Origin: Motilibacter peucedani
GTDB taxonomy: Bacteria > Actinomycetota > Actinomycetes > Motilibacterales > Motilibacteraceae
Length of the DNA stretch: 64,000 nucleotides
Reading direction: 5' to 3'
Assembly: GCF_003634695.1 (NCBI RefSeq)
Contig: NZ_RBWV01000009.1
Coordinates: 186,001 to 250,000, forward strand
Below are positions 17,855 through 26,737 of the stretch, piece after piece. The notes under the pieces were generated by a model. It had not been told where the DNA came from. It saw only the letters and a list, made by a program, of their open reading frames with translations, and made no database searches. The translations under genes were made by a program, and so were the position numbers. Every line of letters begins with the position of its first letter. Position 1 is the stretch's first letter.

Positions 17855-19230
17855 AGCGGCAGCCCGACCCGCAGCGCGGTCCCCTGGCCGGGTGCGGACG
17901 CCAGCTCGACCGTGCCACCCGCCTCGGCGACCACGTCGCTCACGACCTCCAGCCCGACGTGGCCGGCCTCGCGCGGCACGTCGCCCGCGTCGAAGCCCCG
18001 CCCGTCGTCGCGCACGACCAGCTCGACGCGGCCGCGCTGCACCCGCACGCCCACCTCCACCTCGCAGGCGTCGGCGTGGCTCGCGACGTTGCGCATCGCC
18101 TCCTGCGCGACGCGGAAGAGCACCGCCTCGGTGGCGACGGGTACGCGGGCGGCGACGTCGTCCGGGACCTCGACGCGTACGCGGACGCCCCTCGAGCGCA
18201 GCGCCGACGCCGCGTCGGTGAGCGCGGCAGCCAGACCGGCGCGCTCGAGGCTCGGCGGGTAGAGCTCGACCAGCAGCGAGCGGAGCCCGCCGATCGACTG
18301 GCGCACCGCGTCGAGCGCCGGGCGCAGCGCCTGCGGCGCCGGGGGCTCCGCGTGGGCGATCGCCCCGGCGAGGACGAACGACGCACCGGCGAGGTCCTGC
18401 ACCACGCCGTCGTGCAGGCTGCCCGCGATGCGGCGCCGCTCCTCCTGCGAGGCCTCGACGGCCCGGCGCGCCAGGTGGTCGCGCGAGCGCTCGCTGCGCC
18501 GCAGCTGCCCCAGCATCCGGGCGACCAGCGGCAGCTGCACGAGCTGGGCGAGGACCAGCGCGAGCAGCGTGATGAGGCCGAACTCGCGCCAGATGTGCCA
18601 GGAGCGCTCGGTCACGACGCGGTGGTAGGGGAAGTACGCCTCCAGCTCGAGCAGCTCGCCGCCCGGCGTGCGCACGGGGCGGTAGACCTCGAGCAGCCGG
18701 CCCTGCGAGCGCTCGTAGACGTTCTCCGGCCGCTGCAGGTCGCTCACCTCCGCCACCGTGCGCCCCTCGTCGAGGGCCTCGACCTCGTCGGCCTCGAGCG
18801 CGAAGGTGCGCCCGACCAGCCGCGGCTCGTCGGACCAGAGGACGCGCCCGTCGCGCGACCAGATCTTCACCCGCACGACACCCGACTCCGGCGTGAGGAC
18901 CGCGTCGACGGCGGTGTCCATCGCCGCGAGCGCCGCGGGGTCACCGCGCAGCAGGCCGTCGCTCAGCGCGGGGGTGACCGCGATGCGGGCGAACAGGTCG
19001 GTCGAGCGGCGGGCGTCGTCGATCGACTCGCTGCGCGCCGCGCGCTGGCTCAGCCACGTGCTGAGCGCGAGGAAGACCAGCGCGACGGCCAGGCTGCCGG
19101 CGACGAACGTGCCGACGATGCGGCGCATCGAGGCGGGGGTGCGCGGTGCCCGCCGCGGCTCGGCCAGCACGCGCCACGGGGGTGCGCCGGTCTGCTGCTG
19201 CACGCTGCGCGCACCCCTTCTCGTCGGCAC
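17851..19230 (-). CDS. Sensor histidine kinase with extracellular sensory domain
   Basis: NarL-type histidine kinase of 459 residues. Two membrane helices (about 37-57 and 218-240) enclose a 160-residue extracytoplasmic region that begins QRAARSESIDDARRSTDLFA and looks like a Cache-type sensor. The phosphoacceptor motif EERRRIAGSLHDGVVQD is near residue 258, followed by ATPase motifs FRVAQEAMRNVASHA, DDGRGFDAGD and GHVGLEVVSDV. Start choice is uncertain: GTG 19230 is the longest, but GTG codons about 10 and more residues later are possible. It lies 36 bp behind a small secreted-protein gene and is coupled to the response regulator. Confidence 0.85.
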   Translation of the reverse strand: MPTRRGARSVQQQTGAPPWRVLAEPRRAPRTPASMRRIVGTFVAGSLAVALVFLALSTWLSQRAARSESIDDARRSTDLFARIAVTPALSDGLLRGDPAALAAMDTAVDAVLTPESGVVRVKIWSRDGRVLWSDEPRLVGRTFALEADEVEALDEGRTVAEVSDLQRPENVYERSQGRLLEVYRPVRTPGGELLELEAYFPYHRVVTERSWHIWREFGLITLLALVLAQLVQLPLVARMLGQLRRSERSRDHLARRAVEASQEERRRIAGSLHDGVVQDLAGASFVLAGAIAHAEPPAPQALRPALDAVRQSIGGLRSLLVELYPPSLERAGLAAALTDAASALRSRGVRVRVEVPDDVAARVPVATEAVLFRVAQEAMRNVASHADACEVEVGVRVQRGRVELVVRDDGRGFDAGDVPREAGHVGLEVVSDVVAEAGGTVELASAPGQGTALRVGLPL

Positions 19231-19266
19231 CTGCGGTCGGTCCAGTGTGCGGGCCGGTGCCGCTCC

Positions 19267-19524
19267 CTAGTGGTGGTTCGGGCCGTCGTCACCGTGGCGG
19301 CCCTTGCCGCCCTTGCCGCCCTTGTCGTCGCCGGGCTCGGCGTGCCGGCCCTTGCCGCCCTTGTCGTCGCCGCGCTCGGCGTGGGAGCCCCGGCCGCCGT
19401 GGTCGTCGGCGGTCCGGGTGGAGTGCGAGCTGGAGCTGGCCGCGCTGGCGACGCCGGGGACGGCGGCGGCCGCGCCACCGGCGAGCAGCAGGGCGGAGAG
19501 GGTGAGTGCAGCGGTGCGACGCAT
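19267..19524 (-). CDS. Small secreted His/Gly/Lys/Asp-rich repeat protein
   Basis: 85-residue protein with a clear Sec signal peptide (MRRTAALTLSALLLAGGAAA, with likely cleavage after VASAA). The mature part is low complexity: a 13-residue unit HAExGDDKGGKG+R/K occurs twice, followed by GGKGRHGDDGPNHH. The mixed His/Asp/Lys composition could bind metal ions or polyanions. I do not recognise the family. It precedes the sensor kinase and response regulator genes on the same strand with a 36-bp gap, so it may be a co-transcribed extracellular accessory of that system. Two perfect palindromes lie 60-90 bp upstream of its ATG. Confidence 0.65.
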   Translation of the reverse strand: MRRTAALTLSALLLAGGAAAAVPGVASAASSSSHSTRTADDHGGRGSHAERGDDKGGKGRHAEPGDDKGGKGGKGRHGDDGPNHH

Positions 19525-19586
19525 GAGGACTCCTCGGGGAGCGGTGTTCTGACCCCTCAGTTGTCGCACCGGCCGGGTGGGCCCTG

Positions 19587-19610
19587 CCATCGGCCGATGG
19601 TCGTACGACC
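19587..19610. promoter_or_regulatory. Pair of overlapping perfect palindromes (candidate operator)
   Basis: CCATCGGCCGATGG (19587-19600) and GGTCGTACGACC (19599-19610) are both perfect palindromes and share two bases. They lie 63-86 bp upstream of the small secreted-protein gene that leads into the kinase/regulator operon, and about 30 bp beyond the end of the ABC importer operon. Binding by the NarL-type regulator encoded downstream is a reasonable guess. A transcription terminator for the importer operon is the alternative. Confidence 0.45.
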
Positions 19611-19640
19611 TCGCCGCGGGACAGCCGGCCCGTCGACCCG

Positions 19641-21017
19641 TCAGGAGGTCCGGTCGCCCGCCGGCGCCAGCGCCGCCAGGCGCGGGTCGTAGAGGTGGCA
19701 GGCGATCTCGGCGCCGCCGGCCCGCAGCAGCGCGGGGTCGACCGCCTCGGCCAGCTCGACCACCACGGAGCCGTCGTCCACCCGCATCGACTCGACCCCG
19801 AGCCAGAAGCGCTCCTCGGGCGCGTCGCTGCGTACCTTCTCCAGCAGTGCCAGCAGGTCCTCGGGAGCGATCTCGTGCGGCGGGCGCACCCGGATCGTGC
19901 GCCCCGGCTGGTCGAGCGCCGCGAGGTCGCCGACCAGCCCGCGCTCGGCGTCGTAGGTCTCGGGCCGCAGGGTCGCCCACCGCACCTCGAGCGCGGCGGC
20001 GAGGTCGCGACCCTCCCAGCCGCAGGGCGCGAAGGCGCGCGGGCAGCGGGGGTGGAACGAGCAGCCGGCCGGGGGGCGTACGGCGTCGGGCACCTCGCCG
20101 CGCGGCAGGTCGCGCGGCACGTCGGTGACCTCGCCCGGCTCGGGGATCGCCGCCAGCAGCGCACGGGTGTAGGGGTGGCGCGGGTGCGCGAAGATCTCGT
20201 CGGTCGGGCCGATCTCGACGACCCGGCCGAGGTACATGATGGCGACCCGGTCGCAGAAGAGCTTGGCGGTGGCCAGGTCGTGGGTGATGTAGACGTAGGT
20301 CAGCCCGAGCCGGTCGCGCAGGTCCTGCATCAGTTGCAGGATCTTGGCGCGCACGCTCATGTCGAGCATCGAGACCGGCTCGTCGGCGACCAGCAGCTCG
20401 GGCTCGAGCACCGCAGCGCGCGCGATGACGGCCCGCTGCTTCTGCCCGCCCGAGAGGTTGGCGGGCAGCTGGGTGAGGAAGCGCTCGGGCGGGGTCAGCC
20501 CCACCGTCTCGAGCGCGGCCGCCACCCGGGCACGGGTCTGCTCGGCGGACGACGTGATCTTGTGGATCTTGAGCGGGTGGGCGACCGCGGTGGCGATGTC
20601 CATGGCCGGGTTGAGCGCGGCGTGGGGGTCCTGGAAGACCATCTGCAGCCGCCGGCGCATGGGACGCAGCCGACGCTCGCTCCGACCGACGATCTCGGTG
20701 CCGCCGACCTGGATGCTGCCGCCGGTCGCCGGGGTGAGGCCGAGCAGGGCGCGCCCCAGGGTGGTCTTGCCCGACCCGCTCTCGCCGACCAGGCCCAGGA
20801 CCTCACCACGGCGCAGGTCGAACGACACGCCGTCGACCGCCTTGACCGACGCGCTCTCGCGGCCGAACAGCCGCGCGAGGAGCCCGCCGCGCAGGGAGAA
20901 GTGCACCCGCAGGTCGCGCACGCGCAGGAACGGCGCCTCGTCAGCGGGCGTCGCCGGGGACGCCGCCTCGGCGGAGAGGGCGTGGGAGCCGCCCACCTCG
21001 TCAGGCTTCGTCGGCAA
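19641..21017 (-). CDS. dppF: Dipeptide/oligopeptide ABC transporter, second ATP-binding subunit
   Basis: ATPase of an ABC peptide or nickel-type importer, 458 residues. Walker A GLVGESGSGKTTLG, signature NLSGGQKQR, Walker B ELLVADEPVSMLD and the oligopeptide C-terminal region with the cysteines in GCSFHPRCPRAFAPC are present. It carries an extra tail of about 100 residues after that region, beginning near LVGDLAALDQPGRTIRV, which is unusual. The TTG start at 21017 is supported by AGGAG at 7 nt spacing and overlaps the upstream dppD gene by 17 bp. It is the last gene of the five-gene operon. Confidence 0.87.
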   Translation of the reverse strand: MPTKPDEVGGSHALSAEAASPATPADEAPFLRVRDLRVHFSLRGGLLARLFGRESASVKAVDGVSFDLRRGEVLGLVGESGSGKTTLGRALLGLTPATGGSIQVGGTEIVGRSERRLRPMRRRLQMVFQDPHAALNPAMDIATAVAHPLKIHKITSSAEQTRARVAAALETVGLTPPERFLTQLPANLSGGQKQRAVIARAAVLEPELLVADEPVSMLDMSVRAKILQLMQDLRDRLGLTYVYITHDLATAKLFCDRVAIMYLGRVVEIGPTDEIFAHPRHPYTRALLAAIPEPGEVTDVPRDLPRGEVPDAVRPPAGCSFHPRCPRAFAPCGWEGRDLAAALEVRWATLRPETYDAERGLVGDLAALDQPGRTIRVRPPHEIAPEDLLALLEKVRSDAPEERFWLGVESMRVDDGSVVVELAEAVDPALLRAGGAEIACHLYDPRLAALAPAGDRTS

Positions 21018-22050
21018 CGGCCATCTCCTGTCGCTCCAGTGGCATGCGCTCGATGTCCGAGAGCTCGTCGAGCCGGTGCAGCCAGCAGCTCACCCGCTGG
21101 CCGGTCGCCGCGCGCACCTCGCCGGGGTGGCGCACGGGGCAGACGCGCATGGCGTCGGGGCAGCGCGCGGAGAAGCGGCAGCCCTGCGGCGGGTCGGCGA
21201 GGTCGGGCGGCGAGCCGGGGATGCTGTGCAGCTCGGTCGTCGACAGCGAGATCGTCGAGGCGAGCAGCTCGCGGGTGTAGGGGTGCGCCGGCTCGCGGAA
21301 CACCGTCTGCGACGGCCCCTCCTCCATGATCTGGCCGGCGTACATCACCGCCACGCGGTCGCAGGCCTCGGCCACGATGCCGAGGTTGTGGGTGATGAGC
21401 AGCAGGGAGGTGCCCGAGCGGCGACGCAGGTCGGCGAGCAGGGCGAGGACCTGCGCCTCGACGAGCACGTCGAGGGCGGTCGTCGGCTCGTCGGCCACGA
21501 TGACCGGCGGCTTCAGCACCAGCGTCAGCGCGATCATGATGCGCTGGCGCATCCCGCCGGAGAACTCGTGGGGGTACTGGTCGTAGCGGCTCGGCGGGAT
21601 GCCGGTCTCGCGCAGGGCCTCGAGGGCGCGCGCCCGCCGCTCCCGACGGCCGAGCCGCCGTTCGTGGGTACGCAGCAGCTCCTCGAAGTGGTCGCTGACC
21701 TTCATGAGCGGGTCGAGGCGGGTCATCGGCTCCTGGAACACCAGGCCGAGGACCTTGCCCCGCAGCCGGCGCATGCGGCGCCGGCCCATGCGGACGAGGT
21801 CCTGGCCCTGCACGTCGACCGAGCCCTCGAGGCGGGCACCGTCGGGGAGCAGCCCGAGCAGGCCGCGGCCGAGCGTCGACTTCCCGCAGCCCGACTCGCC
21901 CACCAGGCCGATCGACTCTCCGGCGGCGATGTCGAGGTCGACGCCGTCGACCGCCCACACCGGACCACGGGCGGTGGCGTAGGCGACCCGCAGGCCCTTG
22001 ACCGAGGCGACCGGGCCCGCGGGGGCGGTCGTCGATGGCGCTGCGCTCAT
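21001..22050 (-). CDS. dppD: Dipeptide/oligopeptide ABC transporter, first ATP-binding subunit
   Basis: ATPase of 349 residues that energises the importer with the DppF-like subunit. Motifs are Walker A GLVGESGCGKSTLGRGLLG, the signature EFSGGMRQRIM, Walker B PPVIVADEPTTALD, and the oligopeptide-specific C-terminal cysteine-rich stretch GCRFSARCPDAMRVC that in some homologues binds an iron-sulfur cluster. ATG 22050 overlaps the permease gene by 4 bp and is chosen over a longer open frame. Substrate specificity cannot be told from the ATPase. Confidence 0.9.
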   Translation of the reverse strand: MSAAPSTTAPAGPVASVKGLRVAYATARGPVWAVDGVDLDIAAGESIGLVGESGCGKSTLGRGLLGLLPDGARLEGSVDVQGQDLVRMGRRRMRRLRGKVLGLVFQEPMTRLDPLMKVSDHFEELLRTHERRLGRRERRARALEALRETGIPPSRYDQYPHEFSGGMRQRIMIALTLVLKPPVIVADEPTTALDVLVEAQVLALLADLRRRSGTSLLLITHNLGIVAEACDRVAVMYAGQIMEEGPSQTVFREPAHPYTRELLASTISLSTTELHSIPGSPPDLADPPQGCRFSARCPDAMRVCPVRHPGEVRAATGQRVSCWLHRLDELSDIERMPLERQEMAVADEA

Positions 22051-22973
22051 CGGGTGGTCGCCTCCTCGAGCGTCACGGCGGCGCTGACGCCGCGGCGGCG
22101 CAGCGAGGGGTTGAGGACCTCGTTGAGGCCCTCGCCCACCAGTGTGAGCGCCACGACGAGCAGCGTGATGGCCAGGCCCGGGTAGAGCGCGGTCCACCAG
22201 ATGCCGGCTCCCGCGTCCGAGATGGCGCGCTGCAGGTCGTAGCCCCACTCGGCGGCCTCGGTCGGCTGGATGCCGTAGCCGAGGAAGCCCAGGCCGGCGA
22301 GGGTCAGGATCGCGTCGGCGGCGTTGAGGGTCGCGATGACCGGCACGCTCTGCACGACGTTCGAGAACAGGTAGCGCACGACCACCGTGCTCGGCTTGGC
22401 GCCCAGTGCCCGCGCCGCCTCGACGTAGGTGGCCTCGCGCGCACTCAGGGTGCTGGCGCGTACGACCCTGAAGTACTGCGGCACGTAGACCACCGTGATC
22501 GCGGTGGCGGCGGTGACGACACCGCCGCCGGCGCCGCCCGCGAGGACGAACGCGATGACGATGGCGAGCAGCAGGTAGGGGAAGGCGAACAGCGCGTCGG
22601 TGACGAGCACCAGCACGCGGTCGAGCCAGCCGCCGCGGTAGCCGGAGAGCAGGCCGAGCGGCACGCCGATGACGATCGAGACCACGACTGCCAGCACGAC
22701 GACCTCGAGCGCCGTACGCGCGCCGAACACGACGCGCGAGAGCACGTCGAGCGACTGGACGGTCGTGCCCATCCAGTGGTGGGAGTCGGGGCCGGCGAGC
22801 TTGTCGAAGCGGGTGCCGCCCGAGGTGTACTGGTCGAAGCCGTAGGGCGCGATCAGAGGTGCGAAGACCGCCATGACGACGAAGAGCAGCGAGAGCAGCA
22901 CGCCGACGTAGAGCAGCCAGCGCGGGATGCCGCGCGCCGAGCGGACGGCGCCGAGCAGCGGGTGACGGGCCAT
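22047..22973 (-). CDS. dppC: Peptide-type ABC transporter permease (DppC-like)
   Basis: Inner-membrane permease of 308 residues with an N-terminal cytoplasmic segment, a first helix at about 20-42 (WLLYVGVLLSLLFVVMAVFA), and the EAA loop EAARALGAKPSTVVVRYLF that docks on the ATPases. The HHWMGTTVQSLDVLSRVVFGAR stretch is characteristic of DppC/OppC. It pairs with DppB to form the translocation channel. The ATG overlaps the dppB stop by one base (TGATG). Confidence 0.9.
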   Translation of the reverse strand: MARHPLLGAVRSARGIPRWLLYVGVLLSLLFVVMAVFAPLIAPYGFDQYTSGGTRFDKLAGPDSHHWMGTTVQSLDVLSRVVFGARTALEVVVLAVVVSIVIGVPLGLLSGYRGGWLDRVLVLVTDALFAFPYLLLAIVIAFVLAGGAGGGVVTAATAITVVYVPQYFRVVRASTLSAREATYVEAARALGAKPSTVVVRYLFSNVVQSVPVIATLNAADAILTLAGLGFLGYGIQPTEAAEWGYDLQRAISDAGAGIWWTALYPGLAITLLVVALTLVGEGLNEVLNPSLRRRGVSAAVTLEEATTR

Positions 22974-24001
22974 CAGTAGCGGATCCTCGGGTCGATGAGC
23001 GCGTTGACGACGTCGATCAGCAGGCTCATGACGACGACCACGAGCGCGATCGCCGTGATGATGCCCTGGACGGCGGTGTAGTCGCGGTTGTTGAGGTAGC
23101 GGACCAGCTCGTTGCCGACGCCGGGCCAGTTGAAGGTCTCCTCGGTGAGGACAGCGCCGCCGAGCAGGGCGGCCACCTGGAGCCCGAAGACGGTGACGAC
23201 GGGCACGAGCGCGTTGCGGAAGCCGTGGCTGCGCACGACCTGGCGCTCGCGGATGCCGCGGGCCCGCGCCGCTTCGACGTAGTCGCTCTGCAGGGTCGAG
23301 ATGAGGTTGACCCGCACGAGCCGGATGAGCACGCCCACGACGAGCAGGCCCAGGGTCACCGAGGGCAGCACCAGGTGCTTGAGAGCGTCGGTGATGTCGC
23401 CGGTGTCGCCGGTCAGCAGCATGTCGAGCAGCAGGATGTGCGTCTTGGACTCGGCCGTCGCCTGCACGACGGGGCTGGCCTGGCCTGAGGTGGGCAGCCA
23501 CCCCAGCGCCTTGCCGAACACCAGCTGCAGCAGCAGTCCGATGAAGAACACCGGCGCGGCGTAGGACACGATGCCGAACAGCCGGATGCCGACGTCCAAC
23601 ACCGAGTCGCGGCGGCGCCCGGCCACCAGGCCCAGCGGCAGGCCGAGCCCGACCGCGACGACGAGCGCGCCGATCGACAGGGTCAGCGTCGCCCCGCCGT
23701 TCTCGACGAAGATGTCGGAGACGGCGCGGTTGTCGGTGATGGTCCGCCCGAAGTCGAGCCGGGCGACGTGCGAGACGTACTCCCAGTACTGCTGGAGCAG
23801 CGGGCGGTCGAGCCCGGCGGCGGCTCTCCGCTGCGCGAGGTCGGCAGCGGAGAGCCGGTCACCGAGGGCTGCCGTGACGGGGTCGCCGGGGGCGACCCGC
23901 ATCAGCAGGAACACGAAGGTGAGCAGCAGGAGCACCATCGGCACCGCCAGCACGATCCGTGTCACCACGAACCGTGCCAGCGAGCCTGAACGGACGGCCA
24001 C
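22973..24001 (-). CDS. dppB: Peptide-type ABC transporter permease (DppB-like)
   Basis: Permease of 342 residues with six membrane helices. Family hallmarks are the N-terminal FVVTRIVLAVPMVLLLLTFVFLLMR, PGDPVTAALGDR, and the EAA loop EAARARGIRERQVVRSHGFR, followed by the conserved GAVLTEETFNWPGVG. It forms the channel with DppC. The GTG start lies 12 bp behind the substrate-binding protein gene. Confidence 0.92.
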   Translation of the reverse strand: MAVRSGSLARFVVTRIVLAVPMVLLLLTFVFLLMRVAPGDPVTAALGDRLSAADLAQRRAAAGLDRPLLQQYWEYVSHVARLDFGRTITDNRAVSDIFVENGGATLTLSIGALVVAVGLGLPLGLVAGRRRDSVLDVGIRLFGIVSYAAPVFFIGLLLQLVFGKALGWLPTSGQASPVVQATAESKTHILLLDMLLTGDTGDITDALKHLVLPSVTLGLLVVGVLIRLVRVNLISTLQSDYVEAARARGIRERQVVRSHGFRNALVPVVTVFGLQVAALLGGAVLTEETFNWPGVGNELVRYLNNRDYTAVQGIITAIALVVVVMSLLIDVVNALIDPRIRY

Positions 24002-24013
24002 GGGTCGAGGACC

Positions 24014-25609
24014 TCAGCTCTTGCCGACGAGCCAGAAGCGGAAGGTGAACGACGGGTCGAACGTCTTGTCGACCCCCGTGACGCCGGTGCGCACCGCGGC
24101 GATCTGCTTGCCCTGCCAGACCGGGATCATCGGCACGTCCTCGGCGGTGATCTTCTGGATCTGGGCGAACGTCGCGTCGCGGGTCGCCGCGTCGGTGCTG
24201 CCCTGCTCCTTCGCCGTCAGCGCCGTGAGCTGCGGGTTGATGTAGTTGTTCTGGAAGTACCCGCCCTTGCCGTCCAGGAAGGGCGCGCTGTAGTTGTCGG
24301 GGTCCGGGAAGTCCGGGAACCAGCCGAGCTGGAACACCGGGTAGGTGCCGGCCTTGTAGGCCTTCTGGTACTCCTGCCACTCGGTGCTCTTGACCGTGGC
24401 GGTGAACAGCCCGCTCGAGTCGAGCTGGCGCTTGATCTCGGTGAGCTCGTCGACGGAGTTCGGGCCGTAGTGGGTGGGGGTGTACCACAGGTCGACCGGC
24501 ACGGGCGTCTTCACGCCGGCCGCGTCCAGCAGGGCCTTGGCCTTCGCCTTGTCAGGAGCGCCGTACTTGTCCTTGAACGGCTGGCCCGCGCCCGCGAGCC
24601 CCTGCGGGATCATCGAGTAGAGCGGGGTGACCGTGCCGTCGTAGGCGTTCTGCGCGATGGCGTCGCGGTCGATGACCTGCGCGATCGCCTGGCGCACGGC
24701 CTTGTTGTCGAGCGGCTTCTGCTTGAGCTGCATGACGAGGTAGCGGATCTCGGTGCCGTTGCCCTCGACGACCTGCACGCCCTTGTCGGTCTCCTTGCGC
24801 AGGGCGGCGATGTCGGTGGGCGCGAGGCTGCGGTAGGCGACGTCGACGTCGCCCTTCTCGATGGCGAGCTTGAGCGCCGAGGCCTGGTTGAAGTACTGGA
24901 TGATGAAGGCGTTGTTGGCGAGCTGGTCGTCGCCCATGTAGTTGTCGTTGACGGCGAAGACGGCCTGCTGCTGCGCGGTGTACTTCGTCAGCTTGTAGGG
25001 CCCGGAGCCGACGACCTGGTCGCTGGGGAGCAGCTTGTCGGCCGGGAACTTCGCCGCCTCGACGATCGCCCCGGCGCCCGTGGTCAGCACGAACGGGAAC
25101 GTCGCGTCGGCGTGGTCGAGGTGCATCGTCACGGTCGTGTCGTCGGTCGCGTCGGTGCTCTTCAGGTTGGCGAGCAGCGAGGCCGAGCCGGCGGGGTCGT
25201 TGATCTTGACCATGCGGTCGAACGACGCCTTGACGTCCTTGGCCGTCAGCGGCGTGCCGTCGGAGAACTTCAGGCCCGCGTTCAGGGTGCAGGTGTAGGT
25301 CGTCGGGTCGGTGAAGTCGCACTTCGACGCCGCGTCGGGGACCGGGGTCGAGGTCCCCTCCTTGATCTTCAGCAGGTTCTGGTAGACGTTGTAGATGACC
25401 GTCCACGACGGCAGGTCGTAGGCGCCCGCCGGGTCGAGGCTCGTCACCGTGTCGGTCGTGCCCAGGATGATGGCGGTCTTCTTGCCGCCTCCCGACCCGC
25501 TGCTGCTGCCGCCGGTCGAGCCCGAGCCCTCGTCCTTGCTGCTGCTGCCGCCGCAGGCGGTCAGAGCCAGCCCGAGCACCACGGCACCAGCCAGTGCCTT
25601 GCGTGCCAT
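24014..25609 (-). CDS. dppA: Extracellular solute-binding lipoprotein of the peptide ABC importer (family 5)
   Basis: Lipoprotein of 531 residues, first gene of the importer operon. The signal peptide ends in a lipobox LTAC (lipidated Cys19), followed by a Ser/Gly linker and the SBP_bac_5 fold. Recognisable stretches are TVTSLDPAGAYDLPSWTVIYN, LKFSDGTPLTAKDVKASFDRM and YKAGTYPVFQLGWFPDFPDPDNY. It delivers peptides or a comparable ligand to DppBC. ATG 25609 is chosen because GGAGGAAGG precedes it and the signal peptide starts there; the frame is open further upstream. A perfect hairpin lies in its 5' leader. Confidence 0.92.
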   Translation of the reverse strand: MARKALAGAVVLGLALTACGGSSSKDEGSGSTGGSSSGSGGGKKTAIILGTTDTVTSLDPAGAYDLPSWTVIYNVYQNLLKIKEGTSTPVPDAASKCDFTDPTTYTCTLNAGLKFSDGTPLTAKDVKASFDRMVKINDPAGSASLLANLKSTDATDDTTVTMHLDHADATFPFVLTTGAGAIVEAAKFPADKLLPSDQVVGSGPYKLTKYTAQQQAVFAVNDNYMGDDQLANNAFIIQYFNQASALKLAIEKGDVDVAYRSLAPTDIAALRKETDKGVQVVEGNGTEIRYLVMQLKQKPLDNKAVRQAIAQVIDRDAIAQNAYDGTVTPLYSMIPQGLAGAGQPFKDKYGAPDKAKAKALLDAAGVKTPVPVDLWYTPTHYGPNSVDELTEIKRQLDSSGLFTATVKSTEWQEYQKAYKAGTYPVFQLGWFPDFPDPDNYSAPFLDGKGGYFQNNYINPQLTALTAKEQGSTDAATRDATFAQIQKITAEDVPMIPVWQGKQIAAVRTGVTGVDKTFDPSFTFRFWLVGKS

Positions 25610-25635
25610 CGCGTACACCTTCCTCCAGCCGAACG

Positions 25636-25659
25636 GCCGCGACCCGGACGGGTCGCGGC
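25636..25659 (-). promoter_or_regulatory. Stem-loop in the 5' leader of the dppA gene
   Basis: Perfect 10-bp stem GCCGCGACCC / GGGTCGCGGC with a 4-nt loop, 26 bp before the dppA ATG and just upstream of its ribosome binding site. Possible roles are mRNA stabilisation, attenuation of the importer operon, or an operator palindrome. No ligand-binding RNA fold is recognised around it. Confidence 0.5.
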
Positions 25660-25840
25660 GCTGCGGCGACCGAGCTCTCGAAGTGAGCAGTCGTATCACG
25701 CGTCCGCCCGTCCGCCGCCCAGACCCGCCGCACGGGCCGGGTTGCGAAACGGCCTCGGTACGCCGCGGTTGCGCAGCGCAGTCCCTCACACCCGCGTTGC
25801 CGGGACGTCACGCGCGGGTCTCGTCCAGGTGTCCGCTTTG

Positions 25841-26737
25841 ATGGTGCGCATGCTCGAGGTGACCGACCTGCGCAAGACCTTCGGGACGACCGTGGCCCTC
25901 GACGGCCTCTCGCTGGCCGTGCGGCCCGGCGAGGTCTACGGCTTCGTCGGGCAGAACGGCGCCGGCAAGACGACCACGATGCGCGTCGTGCTCGGCGTGC
26001 TGAGCGCCGACTCCGGCCGGGTGCAGTGGGAGGGCCGCGACATGGATCCCGCCGCCCGCCGGCGGATCGGCTACATGCCCGAGGAGCGCGGCCTCTACCC
26101 GAAGATGAAGGTGCGCGACCAGCTCGTCTACCTCGCCCGGCTGCACGGTCTCGACCCTGCCCGCGCCGGCGCCAACTCCGCCGAGCTGCTCGACACCCTC
26201 GGGCTCGGCGAGCGTGCCGACGACCGGATCGAGGCGCTGTCGCTGGGCAACCAGCAGCGCGTCCAGCTCGCGGCCGCGCTCGTGCACGAGCCCGACCTCC
26301 TCGTGCTCGACGAGCCGTTCTCCGGCCTCGACCCGGTGGGCGTCGACGTGCTGGCCGGGGCGCTGCGCGCGCGGGTCGACCGCGGAGTGCCCGTCGTCTT
26401 CTCGAGCCACCAGCTCGAGCTCGTCGAACGCATCTGCGACAGCGTCGGCATCGTCAAGGCGGGTCGCATCGTCGCCCAGGGCCCCGTCGACGAGCTGCGC
26501 ACGAAGGGCCGCGACCGCCGGGTTCGCCTGGTCATGGACGGGCCGCCCGGCGCCGTGACCTCCTTGCCAGGCGTCCGCCAGGTCGAGGGCCGAGGGCCGG
26601 CGCTCGTGCTCGAGCTGGCCGACGGCGTCGACGACCAGGCAGTGCTCGACACGGCTCGCGCGGCCGGGCCCGTGCGGGAGTTCACGCCCGTCACCGCGAC
26701 CCTGACCGAGCTCTTCCGCGAGGTGGTGGCCGCATGA
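25841..26737 (+). CDS. ABC-2 type exporter ATP-binding protein (NatA-like)
   Basis: ATPase of 298 residues with Walker A GFVGQNGAGKTTTMR, a degenerate signature LSLGNQQRVQLA, Walker B LLVLDEPFSGLDPVG and the switch histidine in SSHQLELVERI. The C-terminal 80 residues form the regulatory tail common to NatA/CcmA-type subunits. It is divergent from the dpp operon and overlaps its permease gene by 4 bp. Two ATGs are possible, at 25841 and 25850. The substrate is unknown; family members export sodium ions, drugs or peptides. Confidence 0.88.
   Translation: MVRMLEVTDLRKTFGTTVALDGLSLAVRPGEVYGFVGQNGAGKTTTMRVVLGVLSADSGRVQWEGRDMDPAARRRIGYMPEERGLYPKMKVRDQLVYLARLHGLDPARAGANSAELLDTLGLGERADDRIEALSLGNQQRVQLAAALVHEPDLLVLDEPFSGLDPVGVDVLAGALRARVDRGVPVVFSSHQLELVERICDSVGIVKAGRIVAQGPVDELRTKGRDRRVRLVMDGPPGAVTSLPGVRQVEGRGPALVLELADGVDDQAVLDTARAAGPVREFTPVTATLTELFREVVAA

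Noticed and set aside
19317-19385. 39-bp repeats considered as a mobile or CRISPR-like repeat
   Set aside because: They are in-frame and encode the HAExGDDKGGKG repeat of a small secreted protein.
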